From NCBI GenBank assembly GCA_900770585.1, contig CAAGKW010000284.1, forward strand, positions 1 through 6,333: DNA of 6,333 nucleotides, given 5' to 3'. This stretch comes from an uncultured Alistipes sp. (GTDB taxonomy: Bacteria > Bacteroidota > Bacteroidia > Bacteroidales > Rikenellaceae). Shown in pieces: positions 5,443 to 6,333 of the stretch (its first letter is position 1; each line of letters begins with the position of its first letter). Made by a program: the position numbers and the translations under genes. The notes beneath the pieces were generated by a model. That model was not told where the DNA came from. It saw only the letters and a list, made by a program, of their open reading frames with translations, and ran no database searches.

Positions 5443-6333
5443 TTATCGATTCTGAGCTCTATTAGCAGGTATTCCGACCTCGATTAGCTCCGTATCGATC
5501 TGCTCAGTCACCACTCCTTCGACCATTTGCAACAGCTGATCGTCGACCTCGATAATCATACCATTCCCATTGCAGGTACAGTTCGCGCCACACTTGCAGC
5601 CCGCTACCCCACACTCGGCACAGCGACTACTACGCGGCACCACAACCTCCTCGACTACCGTCTCCTCCAACACCGGCTCGATCAACGTGCGCTCCTCGAC
5701 AATCGTGCCACGTGCATAGTTGATAACGATATCGACACGTCGCAGGCGTGGCAGGATATCGGTACGCATAAAATTCCACGTATCGGTCATCTTTTTGAGT
5801 TGCTGCTCCTTAGTGTCGTTCGAGGCTGCCGAATTAATGATTCGCAACACCGAATCCTTATGTGGAATCGAGAGCGACGACTCGATCATCGCACGGCAGT
5901 TCTCCCAATCCTCCGCTACGCCACTCGCAGTCACCGCATAGCGCGTCGAGAAATTATACTTCGAATCGACATAGCTCATAAAGTCCTGCGCGCGCTGCTT
6001 CGCCAACCGTTCGTTCAGAGCATAGGGGCCATCGGGTGAAGCATAGCCCGTAATTGTGACCGAAGAGATACGGGCCACCGTATCGGCCATAGTCTGCTCG
6101 ATGAAGTTCGACAATGCCCTCAACGCCTCGCTATTGTCGTCTAAATTGGGTTGCAGGTGCGCCACATTGATCGAGTATCGCACCGAATAGTCAGACACGC
6201 GATCATCGGGCACATTGACCATATAGCGTTTGACCAGATAGTCGTCCTCCTGATAGGTCGCAAGCACAACCGTATCGTACTGAGGTTGACGTTGGTCGAC
6301 CGAATTGGCTTTGTTGTGCGCCGTCGCTACCGA
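5443..6333 (-). CDS. OmpA-like / DUF3868-like envelope protein with C-terminal cysteine cluster (5' end outside window)
   Basis: The visible C-terminal 296 residues lack the true start: the frame stays open to the right edge, and the internal GTG at 6267 is only the first possible start inside the window. Residues about 48-122 resemble an OmpA-like fold as seen in Bacteroidales DUF3868 proteins: VRYSINVAHLQPN, then ITGYASPDGPY, then N107-x2-L110-x3-R114-A115 (the NERLAKQRA signature). A helical part (about 138-200) has EDWENCRAMI and LPRLRRVDI before the last strand, as in those proteins. Many relatives occur near fimbrial (Mfa/FimA-type) genes and probably act in the periplasm or outer membrane; that is family knowledge and no fimbrial gene is visible here. 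After the domain comes a Glu/Val-rich linker (211-233), then six cysteines in 17 residues (C238, 241, 246, 248, 252, 254), then an acidic tail. Family placement is moderate; coding status is firm. Confidence 0.85.
   Translation of the reverse strand, partial: SVATAHNKANSVDQRQPQYDTVVLATYQEDDYLVKRYMVNVPDDRVSDYSVRYSINVAHLQPNLDDNSEALRALSNFIEQTMADTVARISSVTITGYASPDGPYALNERLAKQRAQDFMSYVDSKYNFSTRYAVTASGVAEDWENCRAMIESSLSIPHKDSVLRIINSAASNDTKEQQLKKMTDTWNFMRTDILPRLRRVDIVINYARGTIVEERTLIEPVLEETVVEEVVVPRSSRCAECGVAGCKCGANCTCNGNGMIIEVDDQLLQMVEGVVTEQIDTELIEVGIPANRAQNR

Noticed and set aside
5527..6039. Plus-strand frames opposite the OmpA-like gene
   Set aside because: The minus strand carries the recognisable GYASPDG and NERLAKQRA signatures; the plus frames are shadows.

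Overview
The window most likely comes from a Bacteroidales bacterium. The evidence is promoter-like elements of the Bacteroidetes type (TTTG, about 19-20 bases, TAnnTTTG), A-rich leaders without clear Shine-Dalgarno sequences, and protein families typical of the phylum. Heavy use of TCG serine codons and moderate GC would suit an Alistipes/Rikenellaceae-like genome, but that placement is an inference.

Layout: (1) The left edge (to 692, minus) holds the N-terminal part of a secreted beta-lactamase-fold serine hydrolase with a good promoter at 728-758. (2) Divergent from it, a compact plus-strand operon (944-4572) encodes a Wza-type outer-membrane polysaccharide export lipoprotein, a Wzc-type inner-membrane co-polymerase/tyrosine autokinase and a minimal HAD-fold phosphatase. 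It ends at a strong intrinsic terminator (4600-4642). (3) A gene-poor stretch of about 450 bases (4573-5025) holds that terminator, a minus-strand hairpin with a possible promoter behind it (a candidate small RNA of about 120 nt), and the terminator of the next minus-strand gene. (4) A minus-strand gene for a 110-residue conserved-type protein of unknown function (5026-5358). (5) Running off the right edge (5443-6333, minus), an OmpA-like/DUF3868-like protein with an unusual six-cysteine cluster near its C-terminus.

Working together: Wza and Wzc would form the envelope-spanning export machine for a capsule or exopolysaccharide. The kinase carries a C-terminal tyrosine cluster encoded by an 18-bp tandem repeat. 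No glycosyltransferase, flippase, polymerase or classical Wzb/PHP phosphatase lies in the window, so the sugar assembly genes must be elsewhere, and the HAD protein sits where a phosphatase partner would be expected. The remaining genes are not obviously linked to export. No tRNA, rRNA, CRISPR array, insertion sequence or phage feature was seen. The most noteworthy items are the metallothionein-like cysteine cluster, the Wzc-HAD pairing, the repeat-encoded tyrosine tail and the candidate small RNA.
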